From contig JALQCR010000003.1 of the NCBI GenBank assembly GCA_023336205.1, positions 124,001 through 188,000 on the forward strand: 64,000 bases of DNA. Direction: 5' to 3'. Positions 35,115-44,405 of the stretch are shown here, one piece after another (within the stretch, counting starts at the first letter, position 1; each line of letters begins with the position of its first letter). The position numbers and the translations under genes are program-made. This DNA is from Pseudanabaena sp. Salubria-1 (GTDB lineage Bacteria; Cyanobacteriota; Cyanobacteriia; Pseudanabaenales; Pseudanabaenaceae). The notes beneath the pieces are model-generated. The model worked only from the letters and a program-made list of their open reading frames with translations, was not told where the DNA came from and searched no databases.

Positions 35115-36140
35115 ATGGAATTAGTAGGTGTTTCTGAAATAGCTGAATTAGCTGGAGTCTCTCGGCAGGCAGTGTCGAACTGGCGCTCACGGTCAAAGAA
35201 CTTTCCAAGTCCTTTGGCTGAATTGTCTAGTGGACCTGTTTGGCTAAAGGAAAATATTGAAAATTGGCTCAAAAATAAGGATGGCAAAATGACAAAAGTT
35301 GTAAGCTTTATTAATCTCAAGGGTGGAGTTGGTAAAACAACTACTACGGTAGCTATTGCAGAGTTTTTGGCGCTTGAGCATCAAAAACGTGTCCTTGTTG
35401 TTGATCTCGATCCACAGACAAATGCAACAATCGCATTAATTCATGAATCTGTTTGGGAAGAACGTGACAACGCAGGACTTACCTTGCTCCAAATGTTTCG
35501 AGATAAATTAGACAGAACTAACAAGTTCGACGTGAATCAGGCGATTATTCAAGGTGTATCAAACCTAAAAATACCTCGCTTGTCTCTTCTACCGTCAAGT
35601 CTAGGACTAATTGAACTTCAAGATTACTACTTACATGGTCTTACACAAAAAAATCCTGCTGTTAACAAGGATAATATTCTCAAAAGCGCTCTTAAACCTG
35701 TACTGGATAACTATGATTATGTTCTGATTGACTGTCCTCCCAATTTACAATTCATCACGACAAACGGAATTAATGTAAGTACGGGCTATGTGATACCTAC
35801 AATACCAGATATTCTATCTACTTATGGAATTCCACAGATTGTGGGTAGAGTTGAGACGTTTTCTAAAGAGAATGGTATAGATATACAACCGCTAGGCATT
35901 ATCATCAGCAAGATGCGAGAAATTGGCTTGCATCGCTCAAAATATGAACAACTCAAACGTGAAGCTGCCGAAGGAAAAAAACCACCTATCTTTGATAGGG
36001 TAATTGATGAAGCTGCTCAAATTGCTGAATCTGCTGATGTGACATCTAACGTCAATACACTTCGTCAAAAATATGGCTATGGAAACAACTATGCAAATTA
36101 TGCAGCTCTTACGGAGGAATTTATTTGGAGATGTCAATAG
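35115..36140 (+). CDS. ParA-family ATPase with N-terminal helix-turn-helix
   Basis: 341 residues. Residues 1-50 form a MerR/AlpA-like HTH (VSEIAELAGVSRQAVSNWRSR). The deviant Walker A NLKGGVGKTTT lies at about residues 66-76, with VLVVDLDPQTNATIAL after it and IDCPPNLQFITTNG as the Walker B region, all typical of ParA/Soj. I start at ATG 35115; an earlier in-frame ATG at 35058 would overlap the operator repeats. The next gene overlaps its end. It could be a plasmid or phage partition cassette residing in the chromosome. Confidence 0.85.
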   Translation: MELVGVSEIAELAGVSRQAVSNWRSRSKNFPSPLAELSSGPVWLKENIENWLKNKDGKMTKVVSFINLKGGVGKTTTTVAIAEFLALEHQKRVLVVDLDPQTNATIALIHESVWEERDNAGLTLLQMFRDKLDRTNKFDVNQAIIQGVSNLKIPRLSLLPSSLGLIELQDYYLHGLTQKNPAVNKDNILKSALKPVLDNYDYVLIDCPPNLQFITTNGINVSTGYVIPTIPDILSTYGIPQIVGRVETFSKENGIDIQPLGIIISKMREIGLHRSKYEQLKREAAEGKKPPIFDRVIDEAAQIAESADVTSNVNTLRQKYGYGNNYANYAALTEEFIWRCQ

Positions 36141-36553
36141 ATTCTAAAACTCTAAGGAAAGTTCTTAGGCAAATTGCTGATTTAGTTGCTGACAAAGCAG
36201 AACAAGATTCAGTTTTTGCAGAGGAATTAGTCAGTTTGATTAGCCTATCTGATCAGCCTACTAAATCAAAAACAAAGTCAGTCACAAGAAAAGATGTAGA
36301 ATCGGAAAATGATCCTGATCTTTTCAAATTATTTCTATCACAGGGAATAGACGGACTACAAGAATCACTGAAAACTTTTGATATTGAACAATTGCGTAAA
36401 ATCATTCGTAAACATCGCTTCGATCCATCACGAACTAGTTCAAAATGGAAAGAAGAAGATAAAGATCGTTTCATTGCTCTAATTAGTGACAGAGTTGAAG
36501 CAAGATGTAAACAAGGAGATACTTTTAGACAATATAGTTCTCAAAAAACATAA
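36131..36553 (+). CDS. Small partner of the ParA-like protein, unknown family
   Basis: 140 residues from the ATG at 36131, which overlaps the last codons of the ParA gene, so the two are coupled. It is charged and helical (LRKVLRQIADLVADKAEQ) with a basic middle (LRKIIRKHRFDPSRTSSKW) that could touch DNA. It is not a recognisable ParB. Its position matches that of a centromere-binding partner. Confidence 0.65.
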   Translation: MSIDSKTLRKVLRQIADLVADKAEQDSVFAEELVSLISLSDQPTKSKTKSVTRKDVESENDPDLFKLFLSQGIDGLQESLKTFDIEQLRKIIRKHRFDPSRTSSKWKEEDKDRFIALISDRVEARCKQGDTFRQYSSQKT

Positions 36554-36834
36554 CTCAGGTATCTCAGTAAACCTAATCTAAAGGGCATTAATATAGACTT
36601 TCTATTTTCTATCCAAATTCCTTATTGACTTTACTTGTGAATATTTAACTACTTCAACCTCTCGATTAACCGATCGCCTACTCTTAGAGCATTAGCAATA
36701 ATCGTCAGCGCAGGACTCACCGCAGCTTATGCGATCGCAATCTCCGCGATTCCAGCCCAATGGTTGAAGCCATCACCTAGGTTTAGCTCTAAAATTGAGT
36801 TAGGTTGATCATAATACAACAGGAAATTTTAAGG
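36554..36834. other. Gap with a gene fragment and promoter region
   Basis: Contains the GMC remnant (36649-36727). The region after it (36728-36834) should hold the promoter of the MacB-like permease gene; no clear motif seen. Confidence 0.5.
36649..36727 (-). pseudogene. Fragment of a GMC oxidoreductase 3' end
   Basis: 79 bases nearly identical to 24571-24648. In reverse they encode AAVSPALTIIANALRV and GDRLIERLK, then stop, the exact C-terminus of the GMC oxidoreductase. No upstream part is present: a relic of a duplicated or transposed copy. Confidence 0.85.
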
Positions 36835-38061
36835 ATGGATACTTGGGAAAGCTTTCGGATGGCAGGCAAAACCCTTGCCGCTAATCGCTTGCGTAGCACA
36901 TTGACGATGCTCGGTATCATCATCGGTAATGCCTCCGTAATTTTGATGGTTGGTGTCGGTCAAGGTGCACAAAAATATGCCGCTCAACAGTTCCAGTCCC
37001 TTGGTACAGACGTGATTTTTGTGATTACTGGTACTGACAATGCGCGTCGAAATGTCATCGCACCGCCCAATCGACTAGTACTTGCCGATGCCGAAGCGAT
37101 CGCTACCCAAGTACCTACCGTTCGCAGTGTCGCAGCGCAGATTAATGGCTCCGAGCTAGCGATCGCAGGTAACAATACTAAACGCGCTACCCTGATCGGC
37201 ACGACAGACACCTATGCGATCGTCCGTAATGCCGAAGTTAGCGCAGGTCGCTTTTTTAACGAAGAAGACATTAAGCGAAATGCGCGAGTAGTCACAGTTG
37301 GAGCTGCGATCGCGAAAGAGTTATTCCCACAGGGAACAGCAATTGGTCAGACAGTGAGAATGCGCGGTACTAGCTATGAAGTAATCGGTGTGATGTCGGA
37401 AAAAGGTGCTTTTTTGGGGACAAACCAAGATGACACAATTTTTATGCCGATTACGACCATGTCTAGCCGACTGACTGGCAAAACTTCCCCCTATGGAGTT
37501 GCTGTCGCCGTCATTAATGTTTCAGCAACTAGTAATGACAACGTAGACGCTGCTCAATTCCAAATCTCTAACCTATTACGATTGCGGCATCGCACATCTG
37601 ATATCAATGCTGACGATACCTTTACAGTACGAACCCAACAGGATGCGCTGGAAATTGTTGGTAATATTACAGGTGCATTAACGATCATGCTTGCTGCGAT
37701 CGCAGGTATTTCCCTACTAGTTGGCGGTATTGGCATCATGAATATCATGCTGGTATCAGTTACCGAGCGCACAAGCGAAATCGGACTTCGTAAAGCGATC
37801 GGCGCTTCACCCAGCGATATTCTCACCCAGTTCACAATTGAAGCGGTAATTTTGTCGTTACTAGGTGGTGCGATCGGTACAGGTATTGGCGTTGGCGGCA
37901 TTTTACTGATCGCCGCAGTTTCTCCATTACAAGCTGGCGTATCCATCGGCGCAATTACCCTAGCCGTCGGAGTATCTGGCGGCATCGGTCTATTTTTCGG
38001 CATCTTTCCCGCCCGACAAGCTGCCCGACTTGATCCAATTGTGGCTTTGAGAAGTATTTAA
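36835..38061 (+). CDS. MacB/FtsX-like ABC transporter permease
   Basis: 408 residues from the ATG at 36835 (an in-frame TTG at 36805 is less likely). One N-terminal helix (LRSTLTMLGIIIGNASVILMVGV, about residues 22-44), a large periplasmic MacB_PCD domain (45-260), then three helices. ERTSEIGLRKAIGASPSDIL and PARQAARLDPIVALRSI are the FtsX/MacB permease signatures. The ATP-binding partner and membrane-fusion protein are not adjacent. Substrate unknown. Confidence 0.9.
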   Translation: MDTWESFRMAGKTLAANRLRSTLTMLGIIIGNASVILMVGVGQGAQKYAAQQFQSLGTDVIFVITGTDNARRNVIAPPNRLVLADAEAIATQVPTVRSVAAQINGSELAIAGNNTKRATLIGTTDTYAIVRNAEVSAGRFFNEEDIKRNARVVTVGAAIAKELFPQGTAIGQTVRMRGTSYEVIGVMSEKGAFLGTNQDDTIFMPITTMSSRLTGKTSPYGVAVAVINVSATSNDNVDAAQFQISNLLRLRHRTSDINADDTFTVRTQQDALEIVGNITGALTIMLAAIAGISLLVGGIGIMNIMLVSVTERTSEIGLRKAIGASPSDILTQFTIEAVILSLLGGAIGTGIGVGGILLIAAVSPLQAGVSIGAITLAVGVSGGIGLFFGIFPARQAARLDPIVALRSI

Positions 38062-38075
38062 CACAAACATGAGAG

Positions 38076-38176
<101 letters not shown>

Positions 38177-38269
38177 TCACTATTTGGGTTTTGATTTGTC
38201 TTGATAAAAGTGGCTAAGGCTATATAAGACGAGTATCAATACCCGAATTAGTCAAGACAAATCAAAACT

Positions 38270-38310
38270 GAAAATAGAAGGGCGGAGCAAAGCGCCGCCC
38301 TTCTATTTTC
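38270..38310. repeat. 16-bp-arm palindrome, nested in a wider inverted repeat
   Basis: GAAAATAGAAGGGCGG (38270-38285) pairs with CCGCCCTTCTATTTTC (38295-38310), inner tip GC-AAA-GC. Outside it, TTTTGATTTGTCTTGA (about 38188-38203) is complementary to TCAAGACAAATCAAAA (about 38252-38267). Confidence 0.75.
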
Positions 38311-38380
38311 GGTTTGCATATAAGGAGATCGCGATACACTTGATAAATTATGATTAGTTAGCAAAAATCAATCAATTTTT

Positions 38381-38512
38381 ATGTCGGAAGCTATTCTCCT
38401 CAATACTTTTTTCTGGGCTGCCATTGTGCTAATGGCGATCGCTACTAGTGGTGTTGGTTATCTCACTTTTCTAGAATGGCAAGATCGTCGCCGTCGCGGA
38501 GGAAAAAGTTAA
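38381..38512 (+). CDS. Small single-helix membrane protein, unknown
   Basis: 43 residues: [19 protein letters not shown] then [24 protein letters not shown]. One hydrophobic helix (about 6-31) followed by a basic tail, a layout common in small photosynthetic-complex or NDH-1 subunits, none of which I can match. Its end overlaps the end of ribBA on the other strand by 50 bases. No strong ribosome site; AT-rich leader. Real status is uncertain. Confidence 0.5.
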   Translation: MSEAILLNTFFWAAIVLMAIATSGVGYLTFLEWQDRRRRGGKS

Positions 38513-40163
38513 ACCACTCATACATCCGATCTTCTAGCCAAGGCGTATGCCACGCTAAACCCAAGTTGATTGTCTCCACAAAATTTTCAGGTAAATCATT
38601 GTCATTGATTGCCACGCAAAACCGAAAGGTCGTAACCTGTTCCCACTGTTTTAAATGTTTGAATATGCGGACGATCGCTTGACGATAGGGGTGATTTGGC
38701 AGTTCATACCAATCATCAGAAATTTCATTGGAACGATCAAATCCTAAATGGACAATCGAGAGCTTACTAGAAAACTCTTTGGCTAATAGGGTTGGATCTT
38801 GGGTGTCAGCATTAGCGAACAAACTCGCAAAAGCTATAGAAGTTTCCTCTTGTAGTAATAGATCGTTAGCTGAAGCAACTTCCCGCAACTGATCAAACCA
38901 TTCATGTGGTTTATGATCTGTCCAACGAATCCCAAGGGTGATTAGTTTAGTCTTCAAGAGCAGATGCCCTAACTTTTCTGCCTTGGTTTCGAGATAACGC
39001 AAGTTATGCTCATTAGTTTCGATTAATAAAGGCAAGCGTCCAACAACTTCAATATCAAAACCTTTAAGTCCCGCTAGCTTCCGAGGGTTATTAGTAATTA
39101 AGCGCATTTTCTTAATACCCAGATCATGCAAAATCTGCGCCCCAACTCCATAGGTACGCAAATCAGCACCAAAGCCTAGCTTTTCGTTAGCTTCGACCGT
39201 ATCTAATCCACCATCTTGAAGGTTATAGGCTTTGATTTTATTAATCAAACCAATACCACGCCCTTCTTGGCGTAAGTAGACGACTACGCCCCAGTTGGCA
39301 AACTCGATCATTTTCAAAGCACTTTGTAACTGTCCACGACAATCACAACGTAGCGATCCGAGAGCGTCACCTGTCAGACACTCAGAATGTACTCGCACTA
39401 AGACTTCATTTTCAGGGAAGTCCTGTAGATCGCCTTTAACGATCGCAAGATGCTCAGTATTATCAAGGGTATTTCGATAGGCATAAACCTTAAAGTTTCC
39501 AAATAACGAAGGCAAGTTGGCGATCGCTTCTCTCTGCACAAAGCGATCATGAGCTAGCCGATAACTAATTAGATCTGCAATGCTGATTAATTTCAAGTTA
39601 TGCAACTTTGCATATTCAATCAGTTCAGGCAGTCGAGCCATTGAGCCATCATCATTTTGGATCTCACAAATAACACCTGCGGGATATAGCCCCGACATTT
39701 GTGCCAAATCCACCGCCGCCTCAGTATGACCAGCTCTTTTAAGAACGCCGCCATCTTTTGCTCTGAGCGGAAAAATGTGTCCAGGACGACGCAGATCATT
39801 TGGGCGCGTATTTGGATTAATCGCCGCTTGAATTGTGCGCGATCGATCTTCTGCCGAAATTCCTGTTGATGTACCTTCAACAGCGTCAATGCTGACTGTA
39901 AAGGCGGTTTGTTGACTGTCAGTATTGCGATCAACCATTAATGGCAAATCTAAACGATCAAGGCGATCGCCTGTCATTGCTAGACAGATCAGACCTCGCG
40001 CTTTCACCGCCATAAAATTAACCATTTCAGGAGTAGCAAATTGGGCTGCCCCAATCAGATCACCCTCGTTTTCACGGTTTTCATCATCGACAACGACAAT
40101 GAGACGACCAGATTTGAGGTCATTTAGAGCATCAGGGATAGAGTCAAATTGAAACTTAGTCAA
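38463..40163 (-). CDS. ribBA: Bifunctional RibBA: DHBP synthase / GTP cyclohydrolase II, with C-terminal extension
   Basis: Makes the two precursors of riboflavin. Residues 1-205 form the DHBP synthase ([35 protein letters not shown]). Residues 206-400 are GTP cyclohydrolase II, with the zinc cysteines in [16 protein letters not shown] and [11 protein letters not shown]. Typical bifunctional proteins end near 400; here about 165 further residues follow ([15 protein letters not shown] to the end), a cyanobacterial-type extension of unknown role. Confidence 0.95.
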   Translation of the reverse strand: MTKFQFDSIPDALNDLKSGRLIVVVDDENRENEGDLIGAAQFATPEMVNFMAVKARGLICLAMTGDRLDRLDLPLMVDRNTDSQQTAFTVSIDAVEGTSTGISAEDRSRTIQAAINPNTRPNDLRRPGHIFPLRAKDGGVLKRAGHTEAAVDLAQMSGLYPAGVICEIQNDDGSMARLPELIEYAKLHNLKLISIADLISYRLAHDRFVQREAIANLPSLFGNFKVYAYRNTLDNTEHLAIVKGDLQDFPENEVLVRVHSECLTGDALGSLRCDCRGQLQSALKMIEFANWGVVVYLRQEGRGIGLINKIKAYNLQDGGLDTVEANEKLGFGADLRTYGVGAQILHDLGIKKMRLITNNPRKLAGLKGFDIEVVGRLPLLIETNEHNLRYLETKAEKLGHLLLKTKLITLGIRWTDHKPHEWFDQLREVASANDLLLQEETSIAFASLFANADTQDPTLLAKEFSSKLSIVHLGFDRSNEISDDWYELPNHPYRQAIVRIFKHLKQWEQVTTFRFCVAINDNDLPENFVETINLGLAWHTPWLEDRMYEWFNFFLRDGDDLAILEK

Positions 40164-40746
40164 GGCTTACTGTCTGGCATTCAAGCTATTTATATCCATC
40201 ATATAGCAATCTCTATATTGCTTAACCCAGAAAACAAAGAGGGTGGCAACGCTATTTGTTTTCTGGGAAGGGGAGTAGGCTTAATTAATCTCAAACCAAA
40301 ACCCATAAAGTAGCGCCCCTGCGCACTGGTCAGTTAATCGGGGATAGTTGCTAAAATGCTCATTTCGTAATGACAAAAAAAGAAACAAAGTCGATCACAA
40401 TTTAACTGTCCAGCTAGAGCTTCCCCCGAAAGAGCAAGCTCTCACCGACCGTTGAGGATTACTTATTCATTAGATTTTATTAAATTATTATTGAATGCAT
40501 TTTTAAAGGTTTACGAAATAGATTAAATGTTTGATTTGATTGATTTATTTATTTAACTAAATGAATCAAACCTTAATTTAACGAGCCTTAATGTTTGATT
40601 TGTCTGACTTATTGTTTTTGGGGACCTGTGTTGTACAAAATTATTGAAGATGATATTGTCACGCCCCACAAAATCTTAGGAACATTTAGTTTAGATATAC
40701 AGTCATTCACGCATATACATAAATATGTATAGGAGAAAAACTCAAA
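40164..40746. other. 580-base intergenic region upstream of the SLH gene
   Basis: Between divergent ribBA and the SLH gene. It holds a small stem at 40205-40222 (AGCAAT/ATTGCT), a palindrome at 40226-40267, a short AGAGCTT/AAGCTCT hairpin near 40415-40443 and, from about 40480, a very AT-rich leader with repeated TTTGATT and ATTTA elements. No gene or known RNA was recognised. Confidence 0.6.
40226..40267. repeat. Palindrome upstream of ribBA
   Basis: CCCAGAAAACAAA (40226-40238) pairs with TTTGTTTTCTGGG (40255-40267); loop GAGGGTGGCAACGCTA. A member of the dispersed palindrome set. Confidence 0.65.
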
Positions 40747-41976
40747 ATGACAAATCAAACTAGACGTTCTAGCACTGCATTACTTGTTGCTGTTAGCTTT
40801 ATTGGTAGCTCTGTAATTCCTTTGTTCAGCGCAAACTCTGCATTTGCTCAGACCACGTTTAATGATGTGCCTACGGGGTATTGGGCGCAGACTTTTATTC
40901 AAGAGTTAGCCTCAAGAGACATTATTAAAGGTTTTCCTGATGGGGGATTTCGACCAAATGATCCAGTAACTAGAGCACAATTTGCAGCAATGCTTAGCAA
41001 GGCTGTGACAAAAGCACCTATTAGAGGGGGTGTCACTTTTGTTGATGTTGCTTCAAGTTATTGGGCAGCTTCCGCTATTCAAACTTCATATACAACAGGT
41101 TTTATGTCTGGCTATCCAGGCAACGTTTTTGAACCCGCTCAAAATATTCCTCGCGTACAGGTTTTAGTTGCTCTTGCCAATGGTTTAAATTATTCCGTAA
41201 GTCAAGCTCCTGAAACAATTTTACAAGCCTATGCTGATGCTTCTGGCATTCCTAACTATGCAAGAAATAGTGTCGCAGCAGCTACTGAGAACCGCTTGGT
41301 GGTTAATTACCCCAATGTCCAGTTTCTAAACCCCAATCAAACTGCTACTAGAGCCGAAGTTGCTGCGTTTATCTATCAATCTTTGGTGCGCTCAGGACAA
41401 GCCAATGCGATCGCTTCACCTTATATAGTGGGGCAGACAACTACGACTCCTCCAGTGCAAAACCAAGTTAGAATTCCCGCAGGCAATATAATCGCCGTGC
41501 AGTATTCCAAAGACAAGATTTTGCTCGGACCTAATGAAAAAGTGCCCCTAGTGCTCAATGTGTCCCAAAATATTGCTAATTCCCAAGGAAGCATTTTGAT
41601 ACCTGCTGGTACTCAAGTTGTAGGTGAATTGCGAACTGTTTCAGGTGGCGCTCAGTTCTTTGCTAATGAACTTGTGTTTGCCAATGGTCAGAGAAGAGCT
41701 ATCAATGCTACTTCTAAAGTTGTAACTACGACGGAGAGAGTTGACAAGGGTGTAAACGTGGGTGGCCTGCTCCAAAATGCTGCCCTAGGTGCGGCGGCGG
41801 CGGCGGCGATATCTGCGGTAACAGGCGATCGCGCTCTTGCTACTGAGGAAATTCTTGGTGGTGCTGGAATTGGCGCATTGCTTGGTCTATTCCTAGGTCG
41901 CGACAGTGTAACGCTTGCTTCTGTCAATCCTAATATCGACCTTGCCGTAACTTTAAATTCCGATCTTTTGCTATAG
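40747..41976 (+). CDS. Secreted protein with three S-layer homology (SLH) domains
   Basis: Envelope protein of 409 residues. The signal peptide ends near AFAQTT (residue 35-38). Three SLH repeats (about 38-85, 98-150, 160-215: DVPTGYWAQ, DVASSYWAA, DASGIPNYA) probably bind the cell wall polymer. A beta-rich domain (250-340; ILIPAGTQVVGELRTVSGG) and a glycine/alanine-rich zipper (AALGAAAAAAISAV, GAGIGALLGLFLG) follow, suggesting membrane or self-association. AGGAGA lies 10 bases before the ATG. Long, AT-rich leader upstream. Confidence 0.88.
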   Translation: MTNQTRRSSTALLVAVSFIGSSVIPLFSANSAFAQTTFNDVPTGYWAQTFIQELASRDIIKGFPDGGFRPNDPVTRAQFAAMLSKAVTKAPIRGGVTFVDVASSYWAASAIQTSYTTGFMSGYPGNVFEPAQNIPRVQVLVALANGLNYSVSQAPETILQAYADASGIPNYARNSVAAATENRLVVNYPNVQFLNPNQTATRAEVAAFIYQSLVRSGQANAIASPYIVGQTTTTPPVQNQVRIPAGNIIAVQYSKDKILLGPNEKVPLVLNVSQNIANSQGSILIPAGTQVVGELRTVSGGAQFFANELVFANGQRRAINATSKVVTTTERVDKGVNVGGLLQNAALGAAAAAAISAVTGDRALATEEILGGAGIGALLGLFLGRDSVTLASVNPNIDLAVTLNSDLLL

Positions 41977-41980
41977 CAGT

Positions 41981-42025
41981 AATACCAAAACACTAAATGG
42001 CTACGCCATTTAGTGTTTTGGTATT
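41981..42025. terminator. Perfect 21-bp-arm palindrome after the SLH gene
   Basis: Arms 41981-42001 and 42005-42025 with a TAC loop, four bases after the stop. The core ACCAAAACACTAAATGGC is the counterpart of the 17104-17154 element with a paired base change. Likely a terminator as well as a family member. Confidence 0.8.
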
Positions 42026-42087
42026 AGAACTTGAGGAGAGAAAGCAACAGGAAAAAGGCGATCGCCTTCTGTGCAATCCACATCAAT

Positions 42088-42119
42088 AAAAAAGCCCCTC
42101 CATAAGGAGAGGCTTTTTT
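42088..42119 (-). terminator. psbA terminator
   Basis: AAAAAAGCCcCTCC pairs with GGAGaGGCTTTTTT, with an ATAA loop; on the minus strand it ends in a T-run. It lies 32 bases after the psbA stop. Confidence 0.8.
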
Positions 42120-42150
42120 ATTTCGAGATGACTAGATAAATCGGTAAAGA

Positions 42151-43233
42151 TTAACCATTGATAGCAGGAGCAGCCATAGCTACAGGAGCTACATCAACAG
42201 CAGCCAAATCGAGTGGGAAGTTGTGAGCATTACGCTCGTGCATTACTTCCATACCCAAGTTTGCGCGGTTGATTACGTCTGCCCAAGATGGTACTACACG
42301 TCCTTGGCTATCAGAAATCGATTGGTTGAAGTTGAAACCGTTCAAGTTGAATGCCATTGTGCTTACGCCCAATGCGGTGAACCAAATGCCAACTACCGGC
42401 CACAGTGCCAAGAAGAAGTGCAATTGACGGCTGTTGCTGAAGGATGCGTATTGGAAGATCAAGCGTCCGAAGTAGCCGTGCGCTGCAACGATGTTGTAGG
42501 TTTCTTCTTCTTGTCCGAATTTGTAGCCTGAGTTTTGGCTTTCGTTTTCGGTTGTTTCACGAATCAAGCTGGAGGTTACCAATGAACCGTGCATTGCACT
42601 GAACAATGAACCGCCGAACACGCCTGCTACTCCTAACATGTGGAAGGGGTGCATCAGGATGTTGTGTTCTGCTTGGAATACGATCATGAAGTTGAAGGTT
42701 CCAGAGATTCCCAAAGGCATACCGTCAGAGAATGATCCTTGTCCGATTGGGTAGATCAAGAATACTGCGGTTGCGGCGGCTACTGGTGCAGAATATGCTA
42801 CTGCGATCCATGGACGCATACCGAGGCGATAGGAAAGTTCCCATTCACGTCCCATGTAGCAGAAAATGCCGATGAGGAAGTGGAATACTACCAATTGGTA
42901 AGGGCCACCGTTGTATAGCCATTCGTCAAGGCTGTCTGCTTCCCAAATGGGGTAAAAGTGCAAGCCAATCGCGTTCGACGAAGGTACAACTGCACCAGAG
43001 ATCATATTGTTCCCGAAGAACAAGCTGCCTGCTACTGGTTCGCGGATACCGTCGATATCGACTGGAGGTGCGCCTACGAAGGCGATCACGAAGCAAATTG
43101 TGGCTGACAGTAAGCAAGGGATCATGATTACGCCGAACCAACCTACATACAGGCGGTTTTCGGTGCTGGTGATCCAATTGCAGAACTGATCCCACAGTGA
43201 AGCGCTTTCGCGTCTTTGTACTGCTGTTGTCAT
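42151..43233 (-). CDS. psbA: Photosystem II D1 protein
   Basis: Reaction-centre D1, 360 residues with five helices. Residue landmarks are in place: Glu130, Tyr161, Asp170, Glu189, His190, His198, His215, His272, Ser264, His332, Glu333, His337, Asp342 and the processing site after Ala344. Glu130 is the form linked with high light; Gln130 marks the low-light form. Unusual residues: Leu277 where Ala is common (FFLALWPV), and the cleaved tail [16 protein letters not shown]. An AAGGATT ribosome site lies upstream on the minus strand. Other psbA copies are expected elsewhere. Confidence 0.98.
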   Translation of the reverse strand: MTTAVQRRESASLWDQFCNWITSTENRLYVGWFGVIMIPCLLSATICFVIAFVGAPPVDIDGIREPVAGSLFFGNNMISGAVVPSSNAIGLHFYPIWEADSLDEWLYNGGPYQLVVFHFLIGIFCYMGREWELSYRLGMRPWIAVAYSAPVAAATAVFLIYPIGQGSFSDGMPLGISGTFNFMIVFQAEHNILMHPFHMLGVAGVFGGSLFSAMHGSLVTSSLIRETTENESQNSGYKFGQEEETYNIVAAHGYFGRLIFQYASFSNSRQLHFFLALWPVVGIWFTALGVSTMAFNLNGFNFNQSISDSQGRVVPSWADVINRANLGMEVMHERNAHNFPLDLAAVDVAPVAMAAPAING

Positions 43234-43302
43234 AATTGCAAATAATCCTTTTGGGAATGAATAAGATTAAAAAGTTATATGTAAGCTTGCGCTTATATAA
43301 AT

Positions 43303-43331
43303 AGATTAAATGAAGTATTGAGTAATGTAAA
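43303..43331 (-). promoter_or_regulatory. Putative psbA promoter
   Basis: On the minus strand, TTTACA (43326-43331) is followed after 17 bases by TAATCT (43303-43308), close to the -35/-10 of other cyanobacterial psbA genes (TTTACA ... TATAAT). The leader would be about 65 bases. Confidence 0.5.
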
Positions 43332-43388
43332 TACTAAAATCTTAAATCTATCTATAGATAAATGCGATCGCTGACAAGCCCCAATTGT

Positions 43389-44285
43389 TTAGAAATGACC
43401 GATCATCTTGACTTCGGTTTCTAGCACCACACCATCGCGATCGCTGATTACAGTTTTAATGTGCTCGATGAGACTGCAAATATCACTAGCTTTTGCATTC
43501 CCCAAATTAACTATGAAGTTGGCATGTAATTCTGAGACTTGGGCATTGCCGATTTGATACCCCTTTAATCCAGCGTCTTGAATTAGTTTTGCGGCAAATT
43601 GGGGCAAAGGATTACGAAAAACACTGCCACAGTTGGGCAGATGATACGGCTGTGTGGTGTGTCTTACTTTAAGTTTTGCCTCAGTATCTGCTGCGATCGC
43701 CAATGGATTGCCGCCAGCTTGAAATTTAAAGGTTGTACCTGTAACGATGTTTGACGATTCTTGTAGAGACGAGGTTCGGTAACTGAATTCCAAATCTTGA
43801 GGATAGACGAGATGAGTTTTACCAGTTAAGGTGATCGTCTGCACAGAAACCACACAATCAGCCGCACATCCACCCTGTGCGCCTGCATTCATTACGACCA
43901 ATCCACCCACAGTTCCAGGAATACCAACCGCCCATTCAAAGCCAGACCAACCATGACTAGCGATTTGCATAGCTAAACGAGCCACAGGTTCGCCTGCGGC
44001 GGCGGTAACTTGGCCAGAATGATCATCAAATTCAATGCCCCGCAGGTGTCGAGTACAAACGACCAAACCCTCTAAGCCTTGATCGCTGATTAAAAGATTG
44101 CTGCCAGCTCCAATAATTGTGATTGGCAGATGCTGATCGCTTGCCCATGAGAGACTTTCAGCTAGCTCCGCAGATGAGCGAGGCGAAATGAAGTACTCAG
44201 CCAAACCACCAACTCGCATCGAAGTTAGCCCTGCAAGAGATACATTGGAGCGAATAGAGTTTTGGATTTGAAGATCGAGTGACAT
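43389..44285 (-). CDS. murB: UDP-N-acetylenolpyruvoylglucosamine reductase MurB
   Basis: FAD enzyme that makes UDP-MurNAc for peptidoglycan. GAGSNLLISDQGLEGLV (about 60), EWAVGIPGTVGG (near 117), the NCGSVFRNP segment with its Ser and the late GVVLETEVKMIG are family marks. Length 298 aa is that of type IIa MurB. It follows murC by about 110 bases on the same strand, with a hairpin between. Confidence 0.96.
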   Translation of the reverse strand: MSLDLQIQNSIRSNVSLAGLTSMRVGGLAEYFISPRSSAELAESLSWASDQHLPITIIGAGSNLLISDQGLEGLVVCTRHLRGIEFDDHSGQVTAAAGEPVARLAMQIASHGWSGFEWAVGIPGTVGGLVVMNAGAQGGCAADCVVSVQTITLTGKTHLVYPQDLEFSYRTSSLQESSNIVTGTTFKFQAGGNPLAIAADTEAKLKVRHTTQPYHLPNCGSVFRNPLPQFAAKLIQDAGLKGYQIGNAQVSELHANFIVNLGNAKASDICSLIEHIKTVISDRDGVVLETEVKMIGHF

Positions 44286-44365
44286 TTGCTTAAATTAAAG
44301 CTAATTAAGTGACTAAACTGCTTCGTGCGTTATCTTTCGTGCGTTCTCTAATTTAACAATTCGCT

Positions 44366-44405
44366 CATTAAATGTGCTACGGCAAAGCCGTGCCGCATTT
44401 AATGG
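44366..44405 (-). terminator. Imperfect hairpin between murC and murB
   Basis: TTAAATGTGCTACGGC / GCCGTGCCGCATTTAA with two mismatches and an AAA loop. It overlaps the murC stop, so read-through into murB probably varies. Confidence 0.6.

Noticed and set aside
36131..36553. ParB partner
   Set aside because: It lacks the ParB GExRxRA-type motif and the central HTH; kept as unknown partner.
40415..40443. A small RNA or riboswitch before the SLH gene or ribBA
   Set aside because: Only a 7-bp stem; no FMN-riboswitch or other known RNA consensus found by eye.
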